Positions 1 through 13,524 of a DNA stretch of 56,521 nt are shown piece by piece. Both the position numbers and the translations under genes were made by a program. Each line of letters starts with the position of its first letter. The stretch's first letter is position 1. The DNA lies in NCBI RefSeq assembly GCF_024539815.1, contig NZ_JAHHIU010000007.1, positions 1-56,521 of the forward strand, read 5' to 3'. The notes beneath the pieces are model-generated. The model ran no database searches and was not told the DNA's origin. It worked only from the letters and a program-made list of their open reading frames with translations. The stretch comes from Streptomyces hayashii. GTDB taxonomy: Bacteria > Actinomycetota > Actinomycetes > Streptomycetales > Streptomycetaceae.

Positions 1-1299
1 GCTCCCCCACCCGCCCGCAGGTCCTCGATGTTCGCCTCCCTGCGGATCAGGAACTACCGCCTGTTCTTCATGGGCCAGGTCGTCTCGAACATCGGCACCT
101 GGATGCAGCGCATCGCGCAGGACTGGCTGGTGCTCAGCCTCACCGGCTCCGCCACCGCCGTCGGCGTCACGACGGCCCTGCAGTTCCTGCCGATGCTCCT
201 CTTCGGCCTCTACGGCGGCGTCCTCGTCGACCGTCTGCCCAAGCGCCGTACGCTGCTGTTCACCCAGTCGGCGATGGCCCTCACCGGCATCGCGCTCGCC
301 GTCCTCAGCCTCTCCGGCCACGTCCAGGTCTGGCACGTCTACGTCGCCGCCTTCGCCGTGGGGCTCGCGACCGTTCTGGACAACCCGGCGCGGCAGACGT
401 TCGTCTCCGAGATGGTCGGCCCCGACCAGCTCCAGAACGCGGTCAGCCTCAACTCGGCGAACTTCCAGTCGGCCCGGCTGATCGGCCCCGCCGTGGCCGG
501 CGTGATGATCACCGGCGTCGGAACCGGCTGGGCGTTCCTCTTCAACGGCCTGTCCTTCGTCGCCCCCCTCACCGGTCTGCTGCTGATGCGCTCGCGCGAG
601 CTGCACGTCGTCGAGCGGGCCCCGCGTGGCAGAGGGCAGCTGCGGGAGGGCCTGCGGTACGTCGCCGGCCGCCCCGACCTGATCTGGACGATCGTCCTGG
701 TCGGGTTCGTCAGCACCTTCGGGTTCAACTTCCCCGTCTACCTGTCGGCCTTCGCCGACGACGTCTTCCACGCGGGCGCCGGCTCCTACAGCCTCTTCAA
801 CACGCTGATGGCGGTGGGCTCCCTGGCGGGCGCCCTGCTCGCGGCCCGGCGCGGCACGGCCCGGATGCGGGTGCTGGTCGCGGGGGCGGTGGCCTTCGGC
901 ACGATGGAGATCGTGGCCTCCACGGCCCCCTCCCTGTGGCTGTTCGCCCTCCTCATGGCCCCGATCGGCATGTGCGGCATGACGGTCAACGTCACCGCCA
1001 ACAGCAGCGTCCAGATGAGCACCGACCCGGCCATGCGAGGCCGGGTGATGGCCCTCTACATGATGGTGTTCATGGGCGGCGCCCCGATCGGAGCGCCCAT
1101 CGCCGGCTGGGTCACCGACGCGTACGGGGTCCGGGCGGGGCTGGCGTCGGGCGGTGCGATCTCGGCCGCCGCGGCCGTCACCGTCGGCCTGGTCCTGGCC
1201 CGCATGGGCAACCTGCGCCTGTCGGTCGGCTGGCACCACGGCCACCCGCGCGTGCGGTTCGTCCCCCGCGAGGACCGGGAGCTCGCCGCCGTCGTCTGA
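1..1299 (+). CDS. MFS transporter (EntS-like drug/siderophore exporter type), 5' end probably outside window
   Basis: A proton-coupled secondary transporter of the inner membrane. The protein is almost entirely hydrophobic helices (about 12 predicted), starting RNYRLFFMGQVVSNIGTWMQ and carrying the MFS loop 2-3 signature GGVLVDRLPKRR (Gly, Asp-Arg, Arg-Arg) near residue 68. The first in-frame ATG is at 28, giving 423 residues, but the frame is open to base 1 and only a weak AGG precedes that ATG. Relatives usually carry a short N-terminal extension, so the true start may lie to the left. The substrate cannot be read from the sequence. The family includes enterobactin and macrolide exporters. 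The downstream GNAT gene is convergent. Confidence 0.85.
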   Translation, partial: APPPARRSSMFASLRIRNYRLFFMGQVVSNIGTWMQRIAQDWLVLSLTGSATAVGVTTALQFLPMLLFGLYGGVLVDRLPKRRTLLFTQSAMALTGIALAVLSLSGHVQVWHVYVAAFAVGLATVLDNPARQTFVSEMVGPDQLQNAVSLNSANFQSARLIGPAVAGVMITGVGTGWAFLFNGLSFVAPLTGLLLMRSRELHVVERAPRGRGQLREGLRYVAGRPDLIWTIVLVGFVSTFGFNFPVYLSAFADDVFHAGAGSYSLFNTLMAVGSLAGALLAARRGTARMRVLVAGAVAFGTMEIVASTAPSLWLFALLMAPIGMCGMTVNVTANSSVQMSTDPAMRGRVMALYMMVFMGGAPIGAPIAGWVTDAYGVRAGLASGGAISAAAAVTVGLVLARMGNLRLSVGWHHGHPRVRFVPREDRELAAVV

Positions 1300-1326
1300 C
1301 CCGGCGGGAGGTCACCCGGCGGGACG

Positions 1327-1872
1327 TCACTCGGCGGAGGGTGCGGGCAGCCGCACCCTCCGGGCCAGCACCTGGCCCGGCCACTCGTGCTCCCCGGTGG
1401 TGTACGTCTGCGTCGGGGTGAAGCCGTTGGCCTCGTAGTAGGCGACGAGTCTGCGGTCGTCACCGGCGTAGCAGTCCACGCGGAGCAGGCCGACGCCCGC
1501 CCGCCGGGTCGCCTCGGCCGCGTGGGCCAGCAGGGCGCTGCCGACGCCGTGGCCCTTGAAGCGGCGGTCGGAGGCCAGCCAGTGGATGTACCGTTCGGGC
1601 TCGCCGGGCGGCGGGAGGTGGGCCAGGTAGGCGCCGGGGGAGTCGGTGAGGGTGAGGGCGGCGGCCGGCACACCGTCGGCCTCGGCGAGGAACACGTCGC
1701 CCTCGGTCATGCACCGGGTGACCGATTCCACCGTTCTGGTCTGCTGCGACAGGGGGACCGTGCCCCACTGCCGGGTGCGCCCCTGTGAGACCAGCCACTC
1801 GACGCTGCTGTCGAGCATGGCGAGCATCACGGGGATGTCGTCCGGTCCGCCTTCTCTGATCGTTATCCGCAT
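1327..1872 (-). CDS. GNAT family N-acetyltransferase
   Basis: An acetyl-CoA-dependent N-acyltransferase of unknown substrate. The acetyl-CoA pyrophosphate loop (motif A) is visible as RRFKGHGVGSALLAHA, followed by the motif B region with YEANGFTPTQTYTT, which is typical of GNAT C-termini. The ATG at 1872 (MRITIREGG) has a weak GGA upstream. An ATG at 1884 (MMDVM) is possible but has no ribosome binding site. It is divergent from the phosphodiesterase gene at 1924, with about 50 bp between them. The stop codon lies inside a 15-bp tandem duplication. Confidence 0.85.
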   Translation of the reverse strand: MRITIREGGPDDIPVMLAMLDSSVEWLVSQGRTRQWGTVPLSQQTRTVESVTRCMTEGDVFLAEADGVPAAALTLTDSPGAYLAHLPPPGEPERYIHWLASDRRFKGHGVGSALLAHAAEATRRAGVGLLRVDCYAGDDRRLVAYYEANGFTPTQTYTTGEHEWPGQVLARRVRLPAPSAE

Positions 1873-1923
1873 GACGTCCATCATGGCGCGCGTCCGGCCG
1901 CCCCGGCCGGGAGGATCGGGGCC

Positions 1924-2496
1924 ATGAGACTCTTCGCCGCCGTGCTCCCCCCGGACGACATCGCCGACGAACTCGCCGCGGAGACGGCCGCGTTGCGCGC
2001 ACTGCCGGGCGCCGACGCGCTGCGCTGGACGGCCCGGTCCGGCTGGCACTTCACCCTCGCCTTCTACGGCGAGGTCGACGACGGCCTCCTCCCGGAGCTG
2101 TCGGCGCGGCTGGAGCGGGCCGCGCACCGGGGCGCGCCCTTCCCGCTGGCGGTGCGCGGCGGCGGACAGTTCGGGCACGGCCGGGCGCTGTGGGCCGGGG
2201 CCGCCGGAGACGTCCCGGCGCTGCGGCTGCTGGCCGACCGGGCGGAGGCCGCGGGCCGCAAGGCGGGCGTGGAGATGGGCGAGCACCGCCGCTACCAGGC
2301 GCATCTGACGCTGGCCCGCAGCCGCGACGCCGTGGACGTGCGGCCGTACGTCGAGGCGCTGGAGCCCTTCGAGGGCCGTTCCTGGACGGTGGGGGAGCTG
2401 GTGCTGGTGCGCAGCCGCCTGCCGGTGTCCGGGGTGCCGGGCGAGCAGCCCCGTTACGAGCCGGTCGGGCGCTGGGCGCTCGGCGGGGCCGGTTAG
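1924..2496 (+). CDS. thpR: RNA 2',3'-cyclic phosphodiesterase (ThpR/LigT family)
   Basis: A small cytoplasmic 2H phosphoesterase that opens 2',3'-cyclic phosphate ends of RNA to 2'-phosphates. Both catalytic H-x-T-L motifs are present: H42-F-T-L and H127-L-T-L, about 85 residues apart as the family requires. The N-terminus MRLFAAVLPP is the characteristic first strand. The 190-residue length is normal. It is followed 9 bp later by a tiny membrane-peptide gene, so the two may be cotranscribed. Confidence 0.9.
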   Translation: MRLFAAVLPPDDIADELAAETAALRALPGADALRWTARSGWHFTLAFYGEVDDGLLPELSARLERAAHRGAPFPLAVRGGGQFGHGRALWAGAAGDVPALRLLADRAEAAGRKAGVEMGEHRRYQAHLTLARSRDAVDVRPYVEALEPFEGRSWTVGELVLVRSRLPVSGVPGEQPRYEPVGRWALGGAG

Positions 2497-2505
2497 TCTC
2501 GACGC

Positions 2506-2595
2506 GTGGACCCGAAGACCCGGAACCGGATCATGGCCGGTGCCCTTGTGCTGATGTTCGTGGTGGTGGCGGTGGCGGCGGCGGTCGGCAGATAG
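2506..2595 (+). CDS. Very small single-pass membrane peptide, 29 residues
   Basis: A GTG-initiated frame starts 9 bp after the thpR stop. It encodes a short basic head (VDPKTRNR) followed by an uninterrupted hydrophobic helix (IMAGALVLMFVVVAVAAAVG) and a terminal Arg. GC at third positions is high and the composition is that of a single transmembrane segment with an N-terminal positive patch. I do not recognise a named family with certainty, and the role is unknown. Confidence 0.5.
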   Translation: MDPKTRNRIMAGALVLMFVVVAVAAAVGR

Positions 2596-2703
2596 CGCAG
2601 GCTGTCGGACCGACCCCCGCCGCCGCGCCCTGCCCGCACGGGCGGACGGGCCCCGTCCCAAGGGCCCGCCGCCGCCGGGCGAAGGCGTGTCCTGGACCCG
2701 CCG

Positions 2704-3696
2704 CTACCAGGCGAAGGCCTCCGGGGACGGGCCCGGGCCGGGGAAGATCTCGTCCAGGCCGGCCAGCAGTTCCTCGCCCGGCTCCAGCTCGACCGCGCGC
2801 AGCGCCGAGTCGAGCTGCTCGGCCGTGCGCGGGCCGACGATCGGGCCGGTCACGCCGGGCCGGCTGAGCAGCCAGGCCAGAGCCGCCTCGCCGGGCTCTA
2901 CCCCGTGCTTTTCGAGGAGGTCCTCGTAGGCCTGGACCTGGGCGCGGGTCTTGGGGTCGGCGAGGGCGTCGGCGGCCCGTCCGGAGGCGCGGCGGCCGCC
3001 CTCGGCCTGCTTCTTGATGACTCCGCCGAGCAGCCCGCCGTGCAGCGGCGACCAGGGGATGACCCCGAGCCCGTACTCCTGCGCGGCCGGGATGACCTCC
3101 ATCTCGGCGCTGCGCTCGGCCAGGTTGTACAGGCACTGCTCGCTGACCAGCCCGATGGACCCGCCGCGGCGGGCGGCGGTCTCGTTGGCCTGGGCGATCT
3201 TGTAGCCGGGGAAGTTGGACGACCCGGCGTACAGGATCTTGCCCTGCTGGACCAGCACGTCGATGGCCTGCCAGATCTCCTCGAAGGGAGTGCTGCGGTC
3301 GATGTGATGGAACTGGTAGAGGTCGATGCGGTCGGTGCCGAGCCGCTTCAGGCTCGCGTCGACTGCGCGCCGGATGTTCAGCGCGGAGAGCTTGTCGTGG
3401 TTGGGCCAGGCCTCGCCGTCGGCGGCCATGTTGCCGTACACCTTGGTGGCGAGGACCACCTTGTCGCGCCGTCCGCCGCCCTTCGCGAACCAGCTGCCGA
3501 CGATCTCCTCGGTACGGCCCTTGTTCTCACCCCAGCCGTACACATTCGCGGTATCGAAGACATTGATGCCCGCATCGAGCGCCGCGTCCATGATCGCGTG
3601 GCTGTCGGCCTCGTCGGTCTGCGGGCCGAAGTTCATGGTGCCGAGGACGAGGCGGCTGACCTTGAGTCCGGTGCGTCCGAGCTGCGTGTACTTCAT
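2704..3696 (-). CDS. Aldo/keto reductase
   Basis: An NADPH-dependent carbonyl reductase with a (beta/alpha)8 barrel. Visible signatures are LGRTGLKVSRLVLGTMNFG at the start, the catalytic Asp-Tyr region FDTANVYGWGENKGRTEEIVG, the Lys in VVLATKVYG, the His in YQFHHID, and the C-terminal cofactor segment GPIVGPRTAEQLDSALRA. The ATG at 3696 is preferred over a TTG nine bases upstream. The length (330 aa) is normal. It lies 128 bp downstream of the SGNH hydrolase on the same strand. The physiological substrate is not evident. Confidence 0.92.
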   Translation of the reverse strand: MKYTQLGRTGLKVSRLVLGTMNFGPQTDEADSHAIMDAALDAGINVFDTANVYGWGENKGRTEEIVGSWFAKGGGRRDKVVLATKVYGNMAADGEAWPNHDKLSALNIRRAVDASLKRLGTDRIDLYQFHHIDRSTPFEEIWQAIDVLVQQGKILYAGSSNFPGYKIAQANETAARRGGSIGLVSEQCLYNLAERSAEMEVIPAAQEYGLGVIPWSPLHGGLLGGVIKKQAEGGRRASGRAADALADPKTRAQVQAYEDLLEKHGVEPGEAALAWLLSRPGVTGPIVGPRTAEQLDSALRAVELEPGEELLAGLDEIFPGPGPSPEAFAW

Positions 3697-3824
3697 GAAG
3701 CACAAGCCAACGACCTGGAGTGCGCTCGATGCAAGGGGATCCGGCCGGTCGCGGGGAACTCGTCGGTCGTGAACGTCGGGCCGACGGGCGTGGACGTGTC
3801 AGCGGCAAGTGCGGCGTGCGGCTC

Positions 3825-4499
3825 TCAGCCCGCGTACTCCCCGCCCAGTTCCCACCCCTGGTACATCGCCTCCGCGAAGGCCGAGGCCAGCTGGTGTTCG
3901 CCGCCGGCGTTGGGGTGGGTGCCGTCGTAGGTGTCGGTGTCGATGTCCCAGGTCGGCGGCACCGAGGCCAGCAGGATCGGGGAGGCCGGCTCGTCCAGGT
4001 CGGCGGCGGTCTTCGCCAGGAGCTCGTTGAAGCGGGCGACCTGGGCGGCGAAGGGCTCGTCGTTCGCCGCCCGGACGTTGTGGATGACCGGCAGCCACAC
4101 CATGGCGATCCGGGGGTTCGCCGCGCGGGCCTCGGCGACGAAGAGGCGCGCGTTCTGCGCCGTCTGCTCGGCGTTCGTGTAGAAGCCCAGGTCGATCAGG
4201 CCGAGCGAGACCAGCAGGACGTCCGCCCGCGAGCTGCGGACCGCCTCGCCGATCAGCGGGGTCATATGGGCCCAGCCCTCGCCCCAGCCGGCCAGATGGC
4301 CGCGCGGGAAGTCGGGTTCGGCGTAGGCGTACGACGAGGGGCTCTCCGTCGCCTTGTCGTAGAGCGTCTCGCGGGGGCCGACCAGCGTGAAGGGGCCGCC
4401 GTACTCAGCGCACAGGTGCTGCCACAAGCGGTAGCGCCAGGTGTGCTCGCCCGTGCTGCCGATCGTCATCGAGTCGCCTACGGGCATGAACCTGAGCAT
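3825..4499 (-). CDS. SGNH/GDSL hydrolase
   Basis: A serine esterase/lipase-type hydrolase of the flavodoxin-like SGNH fold. Block I is PVGDSMTIG (catalytic Ser in G-D-S), the oxyanion Gly and Asn blocks follow, and block V is YDGTHPNAGG, with D-x-x-H carrying the catalytic Asp and His. The N-terminal strand MLRFMPVGDSM is very short and there is no signal peptide, which suggests a cytoplasmic enzyme or non-classical export. An ATG at 4487 is an alternative start. It is divergent from the secreted protein gene at 4601. Confidence 0.88.
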   Translation of the reverse strand: MLRFMPVGDSMTIGSTGEHTWRYRLWQHLCAEYGGPFTLVGPRETLYDKATESPSSYAYAEPDFPRGHLAGWGEGWAHMTPLIGEAVRSSRADVLLVSLGLIDLGFYTNAEQTAQNARLFVAEARAANPRIAMVWLPVIHNVRAANDEPFAAQVARFNELLAKTAADLDEPASPILLASVPPTWDIDTDTYDGTHPNAGGEHQLASAFAEAMYQGWELGGEYAG

Positions 4500-4600
4500 C
4501 CGCTCATGATGAGGGATCCGGAGTGGATCACCGCGGGCGGGGGCGTGTGAGACCGGCCACGAACCGGTGAACCGCCGGGCGGGATGGCAGGCTTGGGGGC

Positions 4601-5632
4601 ATGCGCCGACCTTTCGCCGTCCGAGCCGGAGCCCTGGTGACCGGAGCCCTGCTGCCCGGGGTCCTCCTCTCGGGAGCCCTCGCCGTGCTCGCGGGGCCCG
4701 CCGCGACCCCCGCGTCCGCGGCCGACGGCGACAAGGGGTTCACCATCGAGGACCCGCGCATCACCGAGTCCAGCGGCCTCGCCGCCTCCCGGCAGCACCC
4801 GGGCGTCTACTGGACCCACAACGACAGCGACGACGGCCCCTACCTCTACGCCGTCGACAGCGCGACGGGGAAGACCGTCGCCCGGGTCACCCTCGCCGGG
4901 ATCGGCGCGCCTCGTGACGTCGAGGCGATCTCCATCGGCCCGGACGACCAGATCTGGGTCGGCGACATCGGCGACAACCTCGGCGGCACCTGGAAGTACG
5001 TGTGGGTCTACCGGCTGCCCGAGCCGAAGAAGCTCGTCGACCAGACCGTCAAGGCCACGCAGTACGTCGTGAAGTACTCCGACGGCCCCCGCGACGCCGA
5101 GTCGCTCCTGGTGCATCCCAAGACCGGGCGCGTCTACATCATCGACAAGAAGGAGGACGGCGGGCATCTCTACGAGGGCCCGGCCAAGCTCTCCGCCTCC
5201 GGGGCGAACGTCTTCCGGCCGATCGCCCCCGTGGACCTGTGGGCCACCGACGCCGCCTTCTCCCCGGACGGCTCCCAGCTCGCCGTGCGCGGCTACTTCG
5301 GCGGCATCTCCTACGCCTGGAACGGCGGGAAGATCGAACGCGAGGGGCGGCTCGACGTGCCGCTGCAACGGCAGGGCGAGTCCGTCACCTACTCGGCCGA
5401 CGGCGTCAAGCTCCTGTACGGGAGCGAGGGCTCCCGCAGTCCCGTGGTGGCCGAGGACGCGCCCGAGGGTGCCGCGTCCGGCTCCAAGTCCTCTTCCGGA
5501 GGAGGGAGTTCCAGCGCCTCCGGCAAGGGCGGCGGGTCCTCCGCGACGGGCGGCGCCAAGGTCGGCGCGCTCGCCGTGGTCGCGGTGTGCGCGGTCTTCT
5601 TCGGCCTCCGCCGGTTCCGGAGGCGCGGCTGA
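4601..5632 (+). CDS. Secreted, C-terminally membrane-anchored propeller-like protein
   Basis: The protein opens with a signal peptide (two Arg, a long hydrophobic core, then a likely cleavage after ASA near residue 40). The body contains repeated strands that look like beta-propeller blades (ESSGLAASRQHPGVYWTHND, RDVEAISIGPDDQIWVGDIGDN, DAESLLVHPKTGRVYIIDK, TDAAFSPDGSQLAVRGY). A Ser/Gly-rich linker of about 40 residues leads to a single transmembrane helix and a basic tail RRFRRRG. This is an exported sensor-like or binding domain tethered outside the cell. No catalytic motif is recognisable and the ligand is unknown. Confidence 0.8.
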   Translation: MRRPFAVRAGALVTGALLPGVLLSGALAVLAGPAATPASAADGDKGFTIEDPRITESSGLAASRQHPGVYWTHNDSDDGPYLYAVDSATGKTVARVTLAGIGAPRDVEAISIGPDDQIWVGDIGDNLGGTWKYVWVYRLPEPKKLVDQTVKATQYVVKYSDGPRDAESLLVHPKTGRVYIIDKKEDGGHLYEGPAKLSASGANVFRPIAPVDLWATDAAFSPDGSQLAVRGYFGGISYAWNGGKIEREGRLDVPLQRQGESVTYSADGVKLLYGSEGSRSPVVAEDAPEGAASGSKSSSGGGSSSASGKGGGSSATGGAKVGALAVVAVCAVFFGLRRFRRRG

Positions 5633-5727
5633 GTTCCCCCGTCGGCGGGCGGCCCCGTTCCGGAGCCGCTGCTGCCGTACTCCTTGACGTGGTCATGGTG
5701 TGTCAGTTACCTGGGTGGTGCGCGGTA

Positions 5728-5745
5728 TATGGGAGCGCTCCCATA
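5728..5745. promoter_or_regulatory. CebR-type operator upstream of the cellulase gene
   Basis: An 18-bp perfect palindrome, TATGGGAGCGCTCCCATA, contains the 14-bp CebR box TGGGAGCGCTCCCA. In streptomycetes the LacI-family repressor CebR binds this box and releases it with cello-oligosaccharides. It lies 38-55 bp upstream of the GH5 start at 5783. A TTGACG hexamer at 5684 could be a -35 element. Confidence 0.9.
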
Positions 5746-5746
5746 A

Positions 5747-7321
<1,575 letters not shown>

Positions 7322-7446
7322 GAGCGGCGGGGTGCCCGGTGAGCCGCTCGCCGGGCACTCGGCCGGAAGTCGCCCGTGACGCAAACGAGTTCCAAATTTT
7401 CGGTCGAAGAGGTTCTTGGGGCCGTGCTTCTCCGGAAGGATCCGGC

Positions 7447-7463
7447 CAGGATCGCGAATCCTG
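7447..7463. promoter_or_regulatory. Inverted repeat upstream of the secreted peptidase
   Basis: CAGGATCGCGAATCCTG has 6-bp perfect arms around a 5-bp centre. It ends 37 bp before the start codon at 7501. The position suits an operator or a 5' UTR hairpin. No regulator family is recognised. Confidence 0.4.
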
Positions 7464-7500
7464 CGGTCAGGCCGAACCCCCCATGGTGTGAAGGAACTTC

Positions 7501-9099
7501 ATGAGAAGAAGCACAGCCGTGCTGTGCGGCGCGACCGTCGTACTGGCCGGAACTCTCACGGCCGTCCCGGCCGAGGCCACCACGTCGCAGTCCGCGCCGG
7601 CCGCCCAGGCGTCGAAGGTCGCCTGGAAGACGTGCGCCACGGAGGACTCCCCGACCCTGCAGTGCGCCACGGTCAAGGTGCCGCTGGACTACGCCAGGCC
7701 GCAGGGGCGGAAGATAACCCTGGCCCTGTCCCGTGTCCCGCACACCGGGCGGAAGTACCAGGGTCCGCTGCTGGTCAACCCCGGCGGTCCCGGCGGCAGC
7801 GGTCTGTCCCTCGCCCCGTTCGTCGCGTCCTCCCTGCCGAAGGCGGTCGCCTCCCAGTACGACGTCATCGGCTTCGACCCGCGAGGCGTGGGCGAGAGCA
7901 AGCCCGCTCTGGACTGCAAGCCGGGCTACTTCAACCCGGTCCGCCCGGACTCCGTGCCCCGCACCGCCGCGATCGAGAAGGCCAACCTCGCGCGCGCCAA
8001 GTCCTTCGCCAAGGCCTGCGGCACGAAGTACGCGGACGTCCTGCCGTACATCAACACGGTCAGTGCCGTGAAGGACATGGACGCGATCCGCAAGGCGCTC
8101 GGCGCCCAGAAGATCAACTACTTCGGCTACTCGTACGGGACCTACCTGGGCCAGGTCTACGCCAAGCTCTTCCCGACCCGGGTGCGCCGCCTGGTGCTGG
8201 ACTCGATCGTCGACCCCGGCGGGGTCTGGTACGACGCCAACATCACGCAGGACTACGCCTTCGACGCCCGTCAGAAGGCGCTGATGGCGTGGATCGCCAA
8301 GTACGACGGCACGTACAAGCTCGGCACGAACCCGGCCAGGATCGAGGCCAAGTGGTACGCGATGCGGGCCGAACTCGCCAAGAAGCCGGCCGGCGGCAAG
8401 GTGGGCGCCGCCGAGCTTGAGGACACCTTCATCCCCGGCGGCTACTACAACGGCTACTGGCCCTCCCTCGCGGAGGCGTTCGCCGCCTACGTGAACGACA
8501 AGAACGTCGCCCCGCTCGTCAAGGCGTACGAGGACATGGCGGCCATCGACGCCTCCGGCGACAACGGCTACAGCGTCTACACCGCCGTGCAGTGCCGTGA
8601 CGTGTCCTGGCCGCGCGACTGGAACCAGTGGCGCAAGGACAACTGGGCCGTGTACAAGAAGGCCCCGCTCATGGCCTGGAACAACGCCTGGTACAACGCG
8701 CCCTGTGCGTTCTGGCCGACCAGGACGATGAAGCCGGTGAACGTCGCCAACAGCAAGCTCCCGCCGGTGCTGCTGTTCCAGGCGACGAACGACGCGGCCA
8801 CCCCCTACCAGGGCGGCGTGGCCGTCCACCGCCTCCTCAAGCACTCCAGCCTGGTGGTCGAGAGCGGCGGCGGCAACCACGGCATCACGCTCAGCGGCAA
8901 CGCCTGTCTGGACGAGTACCTGGCGAAGTACCTGACCGACGGCACCGTGCCGCGCGGCAACGGCGTGGCCGACGCCGTCTGCCAGAAGACCGCCGACCCG
9001 AAGCCGGCGGCCGCGACGCCGTCCGCCCTGGCCGCCGGCCGGCCGGCCGCCGCGGCTCCCGGCGACGCCCTGCACCGCCTGCTCGGCTCCCGCGGCTGA
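7501..9099 (+). CDS. Secreted alpha/beta hydrolase, tripeptidyl aminopeptidase (SlpD/SlpE, TAP-like) family
   Basis: An exported serine peptidase of the S33 type that trims short peptides from N-termini. The signal peptide spans about residues 1-33 (two Arg, hydrophobic stretch, AVPAEA). The alpha/beta hydrolase fold shows the oxyanion motif NPGGPGGSG, the strand DVIGFDPRGVGES and the nucleophile elbow G-Y-S211-Y-G. The C-terminal TAP-like domain carries D431 (TNDAATP) and H460 (GGNHGI). The 532-residue length fits the SlpD/SlpE and Tap group. AAGGA at 7491 supports the ATG at 7501. A strong hairpin terminates the unit. Confidence 0.92.
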   Translation: MRRSTAVLCGATVVLAGTLTAVPAEATTSQSAPAAQASKVAWKTCATEDSPTLQCATVKVPLDYARPQGRKITLALSRVPHTGRKYQGPLLVNPGGPGGSGLSLAPFVASSLPKAVASQYDVIGFDPRGVGESKPALDCKPGYFNPVRPDSVPRTAAIEKANLARAKSFAKACGTKYADVLPYINTVSAVKDMDAIRKALGAQKINYFGYSYGTYLGQVYAKLFPTRVRRLVLDSIVDPGGVWYDANITQDYAFDARQKALMAWIAKYDGTYKLGTNPARIEAKWYAMRAELAKKPAGGKVGAAELEDTFIPGGYYNGYWPSLAEAFAAYVNDKNVAPLVKAYEDMAAIDASGDNGYSVYTAVQCRDVSWPRDWNQWRKDNWAVYKKAPLMAWNNAWYNAPCAFWPTRTMKPVNVANSKLPPVLLFQATNDAATPYQGGVAVHRLLKHSSLVVESGGGNHGITLSGNACLDEYLAKYLTDGTVPRGNGVADAVCQKTADPKPAAATPSALAAGRPAAAAPGDALHRLLGSRG

Positions 9100-9123
9100 C
9101 GGCCGGCCGCTGAACCGAGACGC

Positions 9124-9155
9124 GAAGGGGGCCCGGTGTTCACCGGGCCCCCTTC
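9124..9155. terminator. Bidirectional terminator hairpin between peptidase gene and serC
   Basis: A perfect 15-bp inverted repeat (GAAGGGGGCCCGGTG and its complement) with a 2-nt centre lies between convergent genes. There is no U-tract, as is common for streptomycete terminators. Confidence 0.85.
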
Positions 9156-9175
9156 CGTCGTCGTACCGAGGACGA

Positions 9176-13340
<4,165 letters not shown>

Positions 13341-13422
13341 TCGCCCGGGGCGCGGGCCGCCGCCCGGCGTGGACCTGCGCGGGGGTTGGACGTCTCGTAG
13401 CCTGAGACAGCGGCAAAAGAGG

Positions 13423-13451
13423 TTCACACACCTGACGGAGTCCACTACCGT
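13423..13451 (+). promoter_or_regulatory. Predicted sigma-HrdB-type promoter of the EamA exporter gene
   Basis: TTCACA (13423-13428), a 17-bp spacer, then TACCGT (13446-13451) match the vegetative -35/-10 pattern. The predicted transcript start near 13458 is just before the inverted repeat at 13464. Confidence 0.5.
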
Positions 13452-13463
13452 GGACTTGCCAGT

Positions 13464-13482
13464 ACATCGTGCTGAACGATGT
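13464..13482. promoter_or_regulatory. Inverted repeat at the predicted transcription start of the EamA gene
   Basis: ACATCGT, five bases (GCTGA), then ACGATGT form perfect 7-bp arms. The overlap with the predicted start site is typical for a repressor operator. The regulator is unknown. Confidence 0.5.
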
Positions 13483-13524
13483 CGCCGCGCAGCAGCCGAA
13501 CCGAGCCGAACACCTGGACCGCCC

